Part shown: one piece after another, positions 47,270 to 55,700 of the stretch
How the letters are laid out: every line of letters begins with the position of its first letter
How positions within the stretch are numbered: position 1 is the stretch's first letter
NCBI RefSeq assembly: GCF_028888695.1
Contig: NZ_PNFF01000001.1
Location: 1,745,501 to 1,809,500 of the forward strand
Direction of reading: 5' to 3'
From: Bacillus methanolicus
Lineage (GTDB): Bacteria; Bacillota; Bacilli; Bacillales; Cytobacillaceae
DNA length: 64,000 nt
The notes under the pieces: generated by a model
The model's input: only the letters and a program-made list of their open reading frames with translations
Databases searched by the model: none
What the model was told of the DNA's origin: nothing
Position numbers and translations under genes: made by a program

Positions 47270-47710
47270 ATGAGATTAACAAATTATACGGATTACTCGA
47301 TTCGTGTTTTATTATATCTGGCATTAAAAAAAGATGATGAATTAAGCAATATTAAAGAGATTGCTGAAGCCTATCACATCTCAAAAAATCATTTAATGAA
47401 AGTTATTCATGAGCTCGGAAAGCTTGGTCTTATAGAAACGATCCGGGGACGAAACGGCGGCATACGACTTGCAAAGCATCCCCGCGACATCAATATCGGG
47501 GAAGTCGTAACACACACAGAGGAAGATTTTCACGTGGTAGAATGTTTTCATCGCGAGGGAAATCAATGTCTCATCTCACCCTCTTGTAAATTAAAACATG
47601 CTTTATATGAAGCACTACAAGCATTCATCACTGTCTTAAAAGGGTATACTTTAGAAGATCTGACTCGAAACAAAGATGAGCTCCAGCAGCTTTTACGCTC
47701 TAAACCGTAA
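47270..47710 (+). CDS. nsrR: Nitric-oxide-sensing repressor NsrR
   Basis: A 146-residue Rrf2-family repressor. The N-terminal winged helix (MRLTNYTDYSIRVLLYLA, HISKNHLMKVIHELGKLGLIETIRGRNGG) is followed by three cysteines that bind an iron-sulfur cluster (VECFHREGNQCLISPSCKL). Nitric oxide destroys DNA binding and releases genes such as hmp. The ATG follows AAGGGGTCAGTGAA. It is divergent from hmp, sharing a 211-bp control region, so it probably controls its neighbour and perhaps itself. Confidence 0.93.
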   Translation: MRLTNYTDYSIRVLLYLALKKDDELSNIKEIAEAYHISKNHLMKVIHELGKLGLIETIRGRNGGIRLAKHPRDINIGEVVTHTEEDFHVVECFHREGNQCLISPSCKLKHALYEALQAFITVLKGYTLEDLTRNKDELQQLLRSKP

Positions 47711-47802
47711 ATCTATAGTGAAAACGGAGGAAAGTTTCGGTTACTATTTCATTAAAAATTAGAATTGACAGCGTTTTTATATAATGTTTCTATTAATTTA
47801 CG

Positions 47803-47832
47803 AAAAGGCAGGACTATATTACCCTGCCTTTT
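47803..47832. terminator. Bidirectional terminator between nsrR and scoB
   Basis: AAAAGGCAGG-loop-CCTGCCTTTT gives T runs on both strands at the convergent junction. Confidence 0.9.
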
Positions 47833-47845
47833 GCATAAAAAAATA

Positions 47846-48514
47846 CTAGAAAGCGTCAGTGAAAACCGTTTCATCGATGATCAATTCAGGTTCGGTTGAA
47901 TTTATAATATCTTCAATTGTGAAACCTTTTGCCACTTCTACAAGCTTCAGACCAGATTCTGTTACATCGATAACGGCCCGCTCTGTAATTATCCGGTCTA
48001 CAACTCCCTTGCCTGTAAGTGGGAGACTGCACTCTTTTAAAATTTTAGAATCCCCGTTTTTATTCGTGTGCTCCATAATCACAATAATCTTTTGCGCACC
48101 ATGGACAAGGTCCATCGCACCGCCCATTCCTTTGATCATTTTGCCGGGTATCATCCAATTGGCGAGATCGCCTTTCTCGGATACTTCCATTCCTCCGAGG
48201 ATGGCGAGATGAATATGCCCTCCGCGAATCATGGCAAATGATTCGGCACTATCAAAATACGAGGCACCCGGGATTGCCGTTACGGTTTCTTTTCCGGCGT
48301 TAATTAAGTCAGGATCGACCTCATTCTCTTCAGGATACGGGCCAATGCCTAGGAGGCCGTTTTCCGACTGCAGCACAACTTGCTTATTTTCCGAAATATA
48401 GTTGGCTACAAGAGTCGGCATTCCAATTCCAAGATTCACATAAAAGCCATTTTCAATTTCTTTTTCCGCTCGTCTGGCAATCCTTTCACGAACAGCCGCT
48501 TTGTCTTTGCTCAT
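47846..48514 (-). CDS. scoB: Succinyl-CoA:3-ketoacid CoA-transferase subunit B
   Basis: A 222-residue beta subunit of the class I CoA-transferase that moves CoA from succinyl-CoA to acetoacetate. The catalytic glutamate is in [13 protein letters not shown] near residue 52, with GIGMPTLV before it and [21 protein letters not shown] after. GAAAGGAGAG precedes the ATG. It lies 23 bp after scoA. Together with HMG-CoA lyase encoded across the divergent gap, it should let the cell use acetoacetate or finish leucine breakdown. Confidence 0.93.
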   Translation of the reverse strand: MSKDKAAVRERIARRAEKEIENGFYVNLGIGMPTLVANYISENKQVVLQSENGLLGIGPYPEENEVDPDLINAGKETVTAIPGASYFDSAESFAMIRGGHIHLAILGGMEVSEKGDLANWMIPGKMIKGMGGAMDLVHGAQKIIVIMEHTNKNGDSKILKECSLPLTGKGVVDRIITERAVIDVTESGLKLVEVAKGFTIEDIINSTEPELIIDETVFTDAF

Positions 48515-48537
48515 CCTTTTCTCTCCTTTCTTAAAAA

Positions 48538-49233
48538 CTATTTTTTTACTGTAAGCCGTTCAATCCGCTTCTCCTGTTCTCCTTCAATCAATACCTGAAC
48601 GTAAATGCTTGGCGTATGAATAAAATTCGGATCAAGTTCCCCTGTTTCATAAAGTGTTTCAACTTCTGCGATTGTCACTTTTCCTGCTGCCGCGATCATT
48701 GGATTGAAGTTTCTTGCCGTTTTGTGATAAATCAAATTGCCCATTTTGTCTCCCTTCCAGGCGCGGACAAGACTAAAATCTGCAGTAAGCGCTTCTTCCA
48801 AAAGATATTCTTTTCCGTTAAACACTCTTGTTTCTTTTCCTTCCGCTATCGGAGTGCCGACACCAGCCGGGGTGAAAAACGCCGGAATTCCCGCTCCGCC
48901 TGCCCGGATTTTTTCTGCAAGTGTACCCTGCGGAATTAATTCCACTTCGATCTCACCTGTCAACACTTGCCGCTCAAATTCTTTATTTTCCCCCACATAA
49001 GAACCGACCATTTTCTTAATTTGTTTGTTCTTCAAAAGAAGTCCAAGTCCCCAATCGTCTATACCGCAGTTATTTGAAATGACCGTTAAGTTTTTCACGC
49101 CTTTTTCAACCAGTGCCAAGATAAGGTTTTCCGGTATTCCGCAAAGACCGAAACCACCGACCATGAGTGTGGCGCCATCATGAATGTCAGCAACTGCCTC
49201 ATGGAAGGATGTGCATATTTTCTTCATCCGCAT
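48538..49233 (-). CDS. scoA: Succinyl-CoA:3-ketoacid CoA-transferase subunit A
   Basis: A 231-residue alpha subunit of the CoA-transferase. Typical motifs are [13 protein letters not shown] near residue 27, [14 protein letters not shown] near 53, [25 protein letters not shown] near 103 and KTARNFNPM near 171. Two start codons are possible, ATG at 49233 and ATG at 49227, with AAAGGAG upstream of both. A perfect cre site lies immediately upstream, so carbon catabolite repression is likely. It leads scoA-scoB. Confidence 0.93.
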   Translation of the reverse strand: MRMKKICTSFHEAVADIHDGATLMVGGFGLCGIPENLILALVEKGVKNLTVISNNCGIDDWGLGLLLKNKQIKKMVGSYVGENKEFERQVLTGEIEVELIPQGTLAEKIRAGGAGIPAFFTPAGVGTPIAEGKETRVFNGKEYLLEEALTADFSLVRAWKGDKMGNLIYHKTARNFNPMIAAAGKVTIAEVETLYETGELDPNFIHTPSIYVQVLIEGEQEKRIERLTVKK

Positions 49234-49242
49234 TCACTCCTT

Positions 49243-49257
49243 TTGAAAACGCTTTCT
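49243..49257 (-). promoter_or_regulatory. cre site (CcpA operator) of scoAB
   Basis: TTGAAAACGCTTTCT on the plus strand fits WTGNAANCGNWNNCW at every defined position. It lies 10 bp upstream of the scoA start, where bound CcpA would block transcription or elongation. Confidence 0.7.
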
Positions 49258-49435
49258 AATTTTTAAAAAAGTTTACTTAATTTTAATAATTGTCTCTAAA
49301 ACAGGACAGATTCACATAATGCTCGGGTCTGCTACAGCACTTTCATTCCACATTTCTTTTACGAAAATTTTGATTATTATTTCTATTTTAAATTTATTCC
49401 CATTAAAATATTCTATGAGAACAGGAGGGTGAAAC

Positions 49436-50341
49436 ATGACGCTGCATTTGCCTGAACATATAACAATTATTGAAGTCGGACCGAGAGACGGGCTCCAAAA
49501 TGAAAAAAATTTTATACCTACTGACGCAAAAAAGGAGTTTATTAACGCTTTAAAGCTTGCCGGCTTAAAAGAATTGGAACTGACTTCTTTCGTCTCTCCG
49601 AAATGGGTTCCGCAAATGAGTGATGCCGCCGAAATTGTGGAGGAGTGTCTTGATGAGGAAACAAGAAACATTGTGCTTGCACCAAACCGGAAGGGGATTG
49701 ACCGTGTATATATAACCGGCTGCAGGGCAGTCGCTTTGTTCGTCGGGGTCAGCAACAGCTTTAATCAAAAAAATATTAATAAAACTACGAAGGAAAGTAT
49801 GAATGAAGTAAAACCGATGATTAAAGAGCTGAAAGAGAAAGGATTTTTTGTCCGTGCTTGTATTTCAACAGCTTTTTACTGTCCTTATGAAGGAAAAATT
49901 TTGGAAGAGGACACAATCAAGCTTTGCGAAGAGTTTGTTGCTGCAGGTGCTGACGAGCTGAGTGTAGCAGATACGATCGGCATGGCGGCTCCTCATGAGT
50001 CTTATTCTTTATTTTCAAAGTTAACGAAAGCGTTTCCAGACACATTGCTGACAGCCCACTTTCATAATACGCGGAATATGGCCTTAACAAACATTTTTGC
50101 GGCGATTCAGGCAGGGATTTCCCGTTTTGATACATCTGCCGGAGGTCTGGGCGGATGTCCATTTGCACCAGGTGCGGCGGGAAATGCAGCAACAGAGGAT
50201 GTTGTTTATATGCTTGAGCGGATGGGTATCCGGACCGGCATTGATTTAGAAAAACTACTGCACGCGATTGAAATTGTCCGCCCTCTCCTTTCCCGCCCGA
50301 TTGAAAGCACCTATTACAAGCTTAACGCTCAACCCATATAA
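49436..50341 (+). CDS. yngG: Hydroxymethylglutaryl-CoA lyase (YngG/MvaB type)
   Basis: A 301-residue TIM-barrel lyase that splits 3-hydroxy-3-methylglutaryl-CoA into acetyl-CoA and acetoacetate, the last step of leucine degradation. Motifs are EVGPRDGLQNE near residue 13, TSFVSPKWVPQMSD, SVADTIGMA near 180, TAHFHNTRNMA with metal-binding histidines, and the catalytic cysteine loop GGLGGCPFAPGAAGN near 240. AGGAGGGTGAAAC precedes the ATG. It is divergent from scoAB, whose product removes the acetoacetate. No other leucine-pathway gene is in view. Confidence 0.92.
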   Translation: MTLHLPEHITIIEVGPRDGLQNEKNFIPTDAKKEFINALKLAGLKELELTSFVSPKWVPQMSDAAEIVEECLDEETRNIVLAPNRKGIDRVYITGCRAVALFVGVSNSFNQKNINKTTKESMNEVKPMIKELKEKGFFVRACISTAFYCPYEGKILEEDTIKLCEEFVAAGADELSVADTIGMAAPHESYSLFSKLTKAFPDTLLTAHFHNTRNMALTNIFAAIQAGISRFDTSAGGLGGCPFAPGAAGNAATEDVVYMLERMGIRTGIDLEKLLHAIEIVRPLLSRPIESTYYKLNAQPI

Positions 50342-50417
50342 ATGAATTTTTAATGAATAAGCATTCGTGGGTTAACTCATCTTATAAAATGAAGACAAAC
50401 TTGAAGGGAGAATAACG

Positions 50418-50549
50418 ATGACCGATAAAAGAGAAAAAGGCTACAACCAAAAGGGAAAGCCTGTCGCTGATACAGTAAAACAAACAATCGCTGCAGAAGA
50501 ACTTGAAAAAGCAATCCACCCGACAAAACGGCAGAATGCTAAACAATAA
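50418..50549 (+). CDS. Small hydrophilic protein of unknown function (43 residues)
   Basis: This short frame reads MTDKREKGYNQKGKPVADTV and continues through an acidic stretch (EELEKAIHPTKRQNAKQ). It is polar and rich in lysine and glutamate. AAGGGAG lies 6 to 7 bases before the ATG, and a large hairpin follows the stop. I do not recognise it. The good ribosome binding site and terminator placement make it a likely real gene. Confidence 0.6.
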   Translation: MTDKREKGYNQKGKPVADTVKQTIAAEELEKAIHPTKRQNAKQ

Positions 50550-50560
50550 GAAATGCGCAC

Positions 50561-50687
50561 AAAAAGGGGCTTACTCATAAGTGTCTGACTCCCTCCAACA
50601 ATCACAATATATAGAATAGTGTTATCAGTTTGTCTATATGTTGTATTAGAGGGGTCTGACCCTTTGCCTATGAGTCAGTCCCTTTTT
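50561..50687. repeat. Large palindromic element between the small gene and yqkD
   Basis: AAAAAGGGGCTTACTCATA on the left faces TATGAGTCAGTCCCTTTTT on the right. Inside them GTCTGACTCCCTCC faces GAGGGGTCTGACCC. The whole 127-bp block can fold as a long hairpin with T runs on either side, so it may terminate both ways. The inner blocks recur at 2145, 27403 and 41881. Confidence 0.7.
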
Positions 50688-50763
50688 CGTTTTAGAATTA
50701 TTATGTTTTACCCGCCTGAAAAATGGTAAAATAAAGAAGACTACATTTGCGGAGGGATCGTCT

Positions 50764-51702
50764 TTGAAAAAGGCATTCCGTTTCCTTTTCTCTTTTCTAA
50801 TTTTGCTATCATCAATCGGCGTTTATTTTACAAACCGCCTGATGTACATAAAAAAGAAAGAGGATACGTTCATTCTTAATCGGGAAAAAAAAGCCGGGCG
50901 GCTAAACCTGTCTGAATATGAAAAATTGCCAAAACGGGAAATTATGATCTCTTCCCCTTTCGGTTACTTCATTAAAGCCGTTTTAGTAGAACCGTACTAT
51001 ACAAATCAATATATAATCATCAGCCATGGTGTAACGGAAAACAAAATAAATTCGATTAAGTACATGAATCTATTTTTAGAACGGGGATTTAATGTCCTCA
51101 TTTATGACCACCGCCGTCATGGAGAATCCGGAGGAAAAACGACCAGCTTCGGCCACTACGAAAAGTTTGATTTGAAAGCTGTTGTTGATTGGCTGAAATC
51201 AGAAAAAGGTCCTGATCTTCTTCTTGGAATTCACGGTGAATCAATGGGGGCTGCAACGATGCTCTTGTATGCCGGAATGCTTGAGGACGGTGCAAATTTC
51301 TACATTGCTGATTGCCCGTTCTCCGATTTTAAGGAACAGCTCGCCTACCGGCTTAAAATGGAATTCAAGCTCCCTTCGACACTGTTTTTGCCTGTTGCTG
51401 ATCTGTTTTTGCGGGTACGCGATAAATATTCCATCGGGGAAGTTTCGCCAATATCCGTTATTGAAAATATCAAAAATCCGACCTTATTTATTCATAGCAA
51501 GAAAGACGACTTTATACTGCCAATGATGACGGAAGCACTGTATGAACGAAAAAAAGGGCCGAAAAAGCTTTTCATGGCAGCTAACGGTGTTCATGCCCAA
51601 TCTTTTAATGAGAATATGAAAGAATATGAAATGATGATTGATGAATTTTTGCAGGATTATGTTCATCGAAAATACCCGACAACGGAATACTTGTCTTTTT
51701 AA
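50764..51702 (+). CDS. yqkD: Alpha/beta hydrolase YqkD
   Basis: A 312-residue serine hydrolase with an N-terminal membrane anchor (AFRFLFSFLILLSSIGVYF). The nucleophile elbow is GIHGESMGAA (serine near residue 161), oxyanion-region HGVTENK near 87, and YDHRRHGESGGKT near 117. Aspartate and histidine of the triad probably lie in SKKDDFI and GVHAQS. The start is TTG at 50764 with GGAGGG 7 bases upstream. It matches B. subtilis YqkD, but is separated here from yqkE by about 5 kb. Substrate unknown. Confidence 0.9.
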   Translation: MKKAFRFLFSFLILLSSIGVYFTNRLMYIKKKEDTFILNREKKAGRLNLSEYEKLPKREIMISSPFGYFIKAVLVEPYYTNQYIIISHGVTENKINSIKYMNLFLERGFNVLIYDHRRHGESGGKTTSFGHYEKFDLKAVVDWLKSEKGPDLLLGIHGESMGAATMLLYAGMLEDGANFYIADCPFSDFKEQLAYRLKMEFKLPSTLFLPVADLFLRVRDKYSIGEVSPISVIENIKNPTLFIHSKKDDFILPMMTEALYERKKGPKKLFMAANGVHAQSFNENMKEYEMMIDEFLQDYVHRKYPTTEYLSF

Positions 51703-51751
51703 TTATGAAAGAAATAATCATATTCAAAAGCATTTTCATGACAGGACCGAA

Positions 51752-51840
51752 GCGACCTCAAGGGCCTAGGCTCCTATAATACTACCGCTTTCCTTCGTGC
51801 GATGTATCACTTCCGAAGCGTTCCCTTGTGGATCTGGACC
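51752..51840 (+). repeat. Structured dispersed repeat, decayed fragment D
   Basis: GACCTCAAGGGCCTAGGCTCCT followed by CGCTTTCCTTCGTGCGATGTATCACTTCCGAAGCGTTCC and CTTGTGGATCTGG corresponds, with many substitutions, to the right half of copies A and B from GACCTCGAGGGG onward. The left half is missing. It lies in the convergent yqkD/51933 junction. Confidence 0.65.
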
Positions 51841-51932
51841 GTGTACAGATAGATTTAAACTATACTGTCATCATTGTTTTAATTTAAAACATTAGATAAT
51901 ATCTTTCTTTAATAAATTCAAAACAACGTGAA

Positions 51933-52754
51933 CTACCCGAATATATATAACCCTAAAACACTGTCATCAACTGTATCAACCAACAGGACAATTTGTTTGG
52001 CAAAACTGTAAAAAGAACGAATTGTTAGGGAATCCCTTAAATTCTCTTCTAATTTCCAACCCACTGGCATTAAATTGAATGATTTATTTCGGTCAAAATA
52101 GGCAATTTGGACAAATCTCTTTATTCTCTCAGTCTCTTTTAAATACAAAGGAGTAACGGCTTCTTTTTTGATTAAAAAATATTTAAGATTCCTCGGTCCT
52201 GTCGGTAGATAAGAATCTTTTCCCCTGTACAAATCTGATACAACTGGATAAAATCCCTTGGACAGTAAACTATTTACCAATTCTTTTGATTCGTCTTTAA
52301 GCTCTGATAATTGTATTTCCTTGAATTTTCCATCTATGAAAAATTGTTTGACTTCCTTATAGTGGGGTACTAATTCTTTCATAATGATATCAAGCACAAA
52401 TGGGTTAACATCTCGAAATATATTTGCTGACTTTTCTTCTTGAATCACATCAGGTGCTGCGAAAAAGAAGCACACCTCACTCATATGATTTAAACATTCC
52501 GCTGATTTTATGGATTTAGAACTCAGCTTACTAATGTCAAAATCATCTTCTTCATCTGGATTCTCAGTCCACGGATCATCAATTTCTTTAATCCAATCAA
52601 AAGGATATACCTTTTCTTCGCCTTGATAAACTTCACTTACTGAGATAAACTTTGTCCAACCTTGTTGCCATCTTCTTTTAGCTCTAAGAAATGCAAAAGT
52701 TCCTATACTGACTGATACGAAAAGAATTATGAATATTTTAGCCAAAGCCCCCAT
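51933..52754 (-). CDS. Unknown membrane-anchored protein
   Basis: I do not recognise this 273-residue protein. It starts with one hydrophobic segment (ALAKIFIILFVSVSIGTFAF) then RAKRRWQQGW, so it is probably tethered with the rest in the cytoplasm or outside. An acidic patch (DDPWTENPDEEDDFD) precedes a mixed alpha/beta region ending in IVLLVDTVDDSVLGLYIFG. Nothing resembles a catalytic motif. AGAGAGG lies 9 bases before the ATG; a TTG at 52757 is an alternative. B. subtilis has no counterpart here. It stands between a decayed repeat and the cyd operon. Confidence 0.65.
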   Translation of the reverse strand: MGALAKIFIILFVSVSIGTFAFLRAKRRWQQGWTKFISVSEVYQGEEKVYPFDWIKEIDDPWTENPDEEDDFDISKLSSKSIKSAECLNHMSEVCFFFAAPDVIQEEKSANIFRDVNPFVLDIIMKELVPHYKEVKQFFIDGKFKEIQLSELKDESKELVNSLLSKGFYPVVSDLYRGKDSYLPTGPRNLKYFLIKKEAVTPLYLKETERIKRFVQIAYFDRNKSFNLMPVGWKLEENLRDSLTIRSFYSFAKQIVLLVDTVDDSVLGLYIFG

Positions 52755-52942
52755 CAATTTTTACCTCTCTTTAACTTTTATTGCTTATTTTTTGAAACTC
52801 TCCTTGCCGCATCTGGTACTGCTTCTGCAAAATTGGGCTTACCTTCTGAAGTTATGTATTATCATGATAATTGAGAAAAGTATACTTCAATTTTTAAATA
52901 ATAGATATTGCTAAAATATTGAAAAATATAAATTTTTTTAAC

Positions 52943-52975
52943 CAAAAAAGCAGGCCCGTTTTTCGATGGCCTGCC
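52943..52975 (-). terminator. Terminator of cydAB
   Basis: On the minus strand GCAGGCC-loop-GGCCTGC is followed by TTTTTTGG, about 70 bp past the cydB stop codon. Confidence 0.85.
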
Positions 52976-53042
52976 TGTTCGTTTCTCTATTTTTCTATCA
53001 ATAATATTCATTCTAAGTGTATCGAATGGGATCTCAATCTTT

Positions 53043-54068
53043 CTATTTTTTCCCTTTAACATAATCGGCATCAAACAAGAATAAACGCATTAACAAAATG
53101 ATCGATGGGATTAATAGCAATAATCCTAAAATAAATGCGATGACAAGCGCAATTCCCATTGTCTCATTCGTGTAGCCGCTGTAAATGGTGACATAAGGGT
53201 ATAAAAGATACGGCAAGTGGGAAGCCCCATAGCCAAAGAACGCAAAGAAAAATTGAAACATAACGAAGATAAAGGCCGTTCCGTAATTTCGACGCATCCA
53301 GATCAATACGGATGCGATGATGAAACAAATTAATGAAAGCACAAACATCCACCAGTAATGATCGAGAATATTTTCAAAGTGAGCGAAATTATGTTGTCTT
53401 AACGTAACAAAAACTAAGAAACTTGCCAAAATCGTCGGCAGGCTCCAAAAAAGGGCAAATCCGCGCAAAAGCTCAAGCGCCTTACGGTCATCTGCTCTGT
53501 CCGCATAATACGTAAGGAAGCTGGCACTTATAAATAAAACTGACACAATCGCCAAAATGACGACACTCCAAGAATAAGGGTTTATAAATAACTCTTTTGC
53601 TAAGAAGACTAACTTGTCTCCTCTTTTTTCAATAAAACCGCCTTCCGAAATCGTCAGAGCAGTTGATAACGAGGCAGGAATCAGCAGCCCTGTTGCTCCA
53701 TATAAAAACATATATATGTTATTATCTTTTGCTCCGTAGTTATTGAATGCATAAAAGGAACCGCGAATCGCTAATAAAACGAGTGAAATACTTCCCGGTA
53801 CAAGCAAGGCTGTTCCAAAATAGTATGCTGTATCAGGAAAGAATCCGACAATTCCGACAAAGAAAAAGACAAAAAATACGTTCGTTACTTCCCATACAGG
53901 TGATAAGTAACGGCTAATAAGCTTATTCATTATATGATCTTGTTTTGTGATTTTTCCATAATAAGCGAAAAAACCTGCGCCAAAATCAACGGAAGCAACA
54001 ATTAAGTACCCATAAAGAAACAGCCAAAGAACAGTTATTCCTACTAATTGATTTTCCACCTTCAGCAT
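53043..54068 (-). CDS. cydB: Cytochrome bd-type quinol oxidase subunit II
   Basis: A 341-residue membrane protein with about nine helices. The N-terminal VASVDFGAGFF and SPVWEVTNVF match subunit II, and the overall sequence resembles the YthB/cyanide-insensitive-oxidase branch more than classical CydB. It forms the heterodimeric oxidase with subunit I encoded 14 bp upstream. The ATG at 54068 directly abuts GGAGG, so a GTG at 54059, 9 bases from it, could be the real start. No cydCD assembly genes follow. Confidence 0.87.
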   Translation of the reverse strand: MLKVENQLVGITVLWLFLYGYLIVASVDFGAGFFAYYGKITKQDHIMNKLISRYLSPVWEVTNVFFVFFFVGIVGFFPDTAYYFGTALLVPGSISLVLLAIRGSFYAFNNYGAKDNNIYMFLYGATGLLIPASLSTALTISEGGFIEKRGDKLVFLAKELFINPYSWSVVILAIVSVLFISASFLTYYADRADDRKALELLRGFALFWSLPTILASFLVFVTLRQHNFAHFENILDHYWWMFVLSLICFIIASVLIWMRRNYGTAFIFVMFQFFFAFFGYGASHLPYLLYPYVTIYSGYTNETMGIALVIAFILGLLLLIPSIILLMRLFLFDADYVKGKK

Positions 54069-54082
54069 CCTCCTTTCCTGGA

Positions 54083-55414
54083 TTAATCGCGAAATCGATA
54101 CTCAAGCTCTGCTTCAGCCGGGTTGTTGATAAACATTTTGCGAAGCACAATTGTACAAACTATGGCAAGCAGTGCATATAAGCCAAAGAACAACCACAAC
54201 ATCTCTCCTACTCCGTTTGAGGTAGTCGCTGCTTCCGATACTTTCATATATCCTCTTAAAATCCACGGCTGACGGCCAACTTCCGCCAAAAACCAACCTA
54301 ATTCAATAGAAATCATTGCTAAAGGGCCGCAAAGAACAATTGCACGCAGCAGCCATTTATGTTGCATCCATTCTTTTTTCCATTTGGAAAAAACAACATA
54401 TAAGAAAGATACAAGGAGCATAAACATAGCAAACATTACTTTAAAGTCAAACAAATAGTGTATATATAATGGAGGAGTTTCATCTTTTGGAAACTCATTT
54501 AACCCTATTACTTCCCCGTCAAAATTGCTGAAAGATAAAAAGCTTAGCATCTTCGGTAAATGAATGGCATATTTGACCTCTTGTTTATCTTCATCTAATA
54601 CACCGAATAAAACAAGGTCGGCTCCTTTTTCCGTTTCAAAATGCCATTCAATCGCAGCTAATTTTTCAGGCTGGTGCTTTGCCAGGAACTTCGCGGACAA
54701 GTCGCCTGCGATCCCTGTCAGTATGGCAAAAATAAATGCTGATGTAACTGTTAAATGCAAAGCTTTTCTCGTATACTCTGTATTTTTTCCTCTTAAAATT
54801 TGGAATGCTGCAATCGTGGCCAGTATGAATGCAGATGTTACGTAAGCAGTTGCCAAGACGTGAAATGTTTTCGTTGGTGTTGCCGGATTAAACATGGCTT
54901 TAATGGGGTCTAATGTTGTGATAGCACCATCTACTATTTGGAAGCCTTGCGGTGTGTTCATAAATGCATTGACAGTCGTAATAAAAAACGCAGACATTGA
55001 GGCTCCAAGGACAATCGGAATCGATAACATCCAATGATAAAGCTGGTTTTTAAATCGATCCCACGTATATAAATAAATTCCTAAGAAAATGGCTTCAAAG
55101 AAGAAAGCGAATGTTTCCAAAAATAAAGGCAAACTAATCGCTTGTCCTGCAATCTTCATAAAGCTCGGCCATAAAAGCGAAAGCTGCAAACCGATACATG
55201 TTCCGGTTACTACTCCAATCGCTACCGTGATGACAAACCCGCGTGTCCAGCGTCTAGCAAGCAGTAAATAATGGGAATCATTCTTTTTAATTCCAATAAA
55301 TTCTGCAATCGAAACCATCAAAGGGATGCCAACCCCAATTGTTGCGAAAATAATGTGGAAGGATAACGTTAAAGTCGTTAATATGCGGCTTAGCATGATA
55401 TTATCAAATTCCAT
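54083..55414 (-). CDS. cydA: Cytochrome bd-type quinol oxidase subunit I
   Basis: A 443-residue haem-bearing subunit that oxidises quinol and reduces oxygen to water. Axial-ligand histidine lies in LSFHIIFATIGVGIPLM near residue 20, FLETFAFFFEAIFLGIYLYTWDR near 95 is typical, and EVGRQPWILRGYM near 390 is the family's signature. The quinol loop (QPEKLAAIEWHFET) is short, as in YthA or CIO-type enzymes. I chose the ATG at 55414 with AGAGGTGAGG upstream. A Rex-like palindrome lies about 90 bp upstream. These high-affinity oxidases serve at low oxygen. Confidence 0.9.
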   Translation of the reverse strand: MEFDNIMLSRILTTLTLSFHIIFATIGVGIPLMVSIAEFIGIKKNDSHYLLLARRWTRGFVITVAIGVVTGTCIGLQLSLLWPSFMKIAGQAISLPLFLETFAFFFEAIFLGIYLYTWDRFKNQLYHWMLSIPIVLGASMSAFFITTVNAFMNTPQGFQIVDGAITTLDPIKAMFNPATPTKTFHVLATAYVTSAFILATIAAFQILRGKNTEYTRKALHLTVTSAFIFAILTGIAGDLSAKFLAKHQPEKLAAIEWHFETEKGADLVLFGVLDEDKQEVKYAIHLPKMLSFLSFSNFDGEVIGLNEFPKDETPPLYIHYLFDFKVMFAMFMLLVSFLYVVFSKWKKEWMQHKWLLRAIVLCGPLAMISIELGWFLAEVGRQPWILRGYMKVSEAATTSNGVGEMLWLFFGLYALLAIVCTIVLRKMFINNPAEAELEYRFRD

Positions 55415-55501
55415 ATGTTCCTCACCTCTCCATTTATTCGTTTTCACTATATTCATAGTATAAAACTTGTTTTGCCTCATGAGCTTTTAAGCTTTGAACA
55501 C

Positions 55502-55521
55502 TTCGTGACAAATTTCACGAA
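55502..55521. promoter_or_regulatory. Rex-like operator upstream of cydAB
   Basis: TTCGTGA-CAAATT-TCACGAA is a palindrome resembling the Rex site TTGTGAA-N4-TTCACAA. A half-site-like TTGTGAAAAACATTCATAA follows at 55525-55543. Rex represses cyd genes in B. subtilis when NADH is low. I infer the same here. Confidence 0.5.
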
Positions 55522-55654
55522 TTTTTTGTGAAAAACATTCATAAGTTCGAATTACATCTTGAACAAAATCCCTTACCATACTCATCAGAATATCGCGCCA
55601 GACATTAATATAAGGTGCATTTCACTGCACCTGTTGTTTTATTGTCCGACACAT

Positions 55655-55684
55655 AAAAAAAAACGAGGCTGAGAGTCAGCCCCG
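55655..55684 (-). terminator. Terminator of yqkB
   Basis: On the minus strand GGGGCTGA-CTC-TCAGCCTC is followed by GTTTTTTTTT. The GAGGCTGA arm is shared with the palindromic family elsewhere. Confidence 0.85.
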
Positions 55685-55700
55685 CCTGATCTTATTTTTA

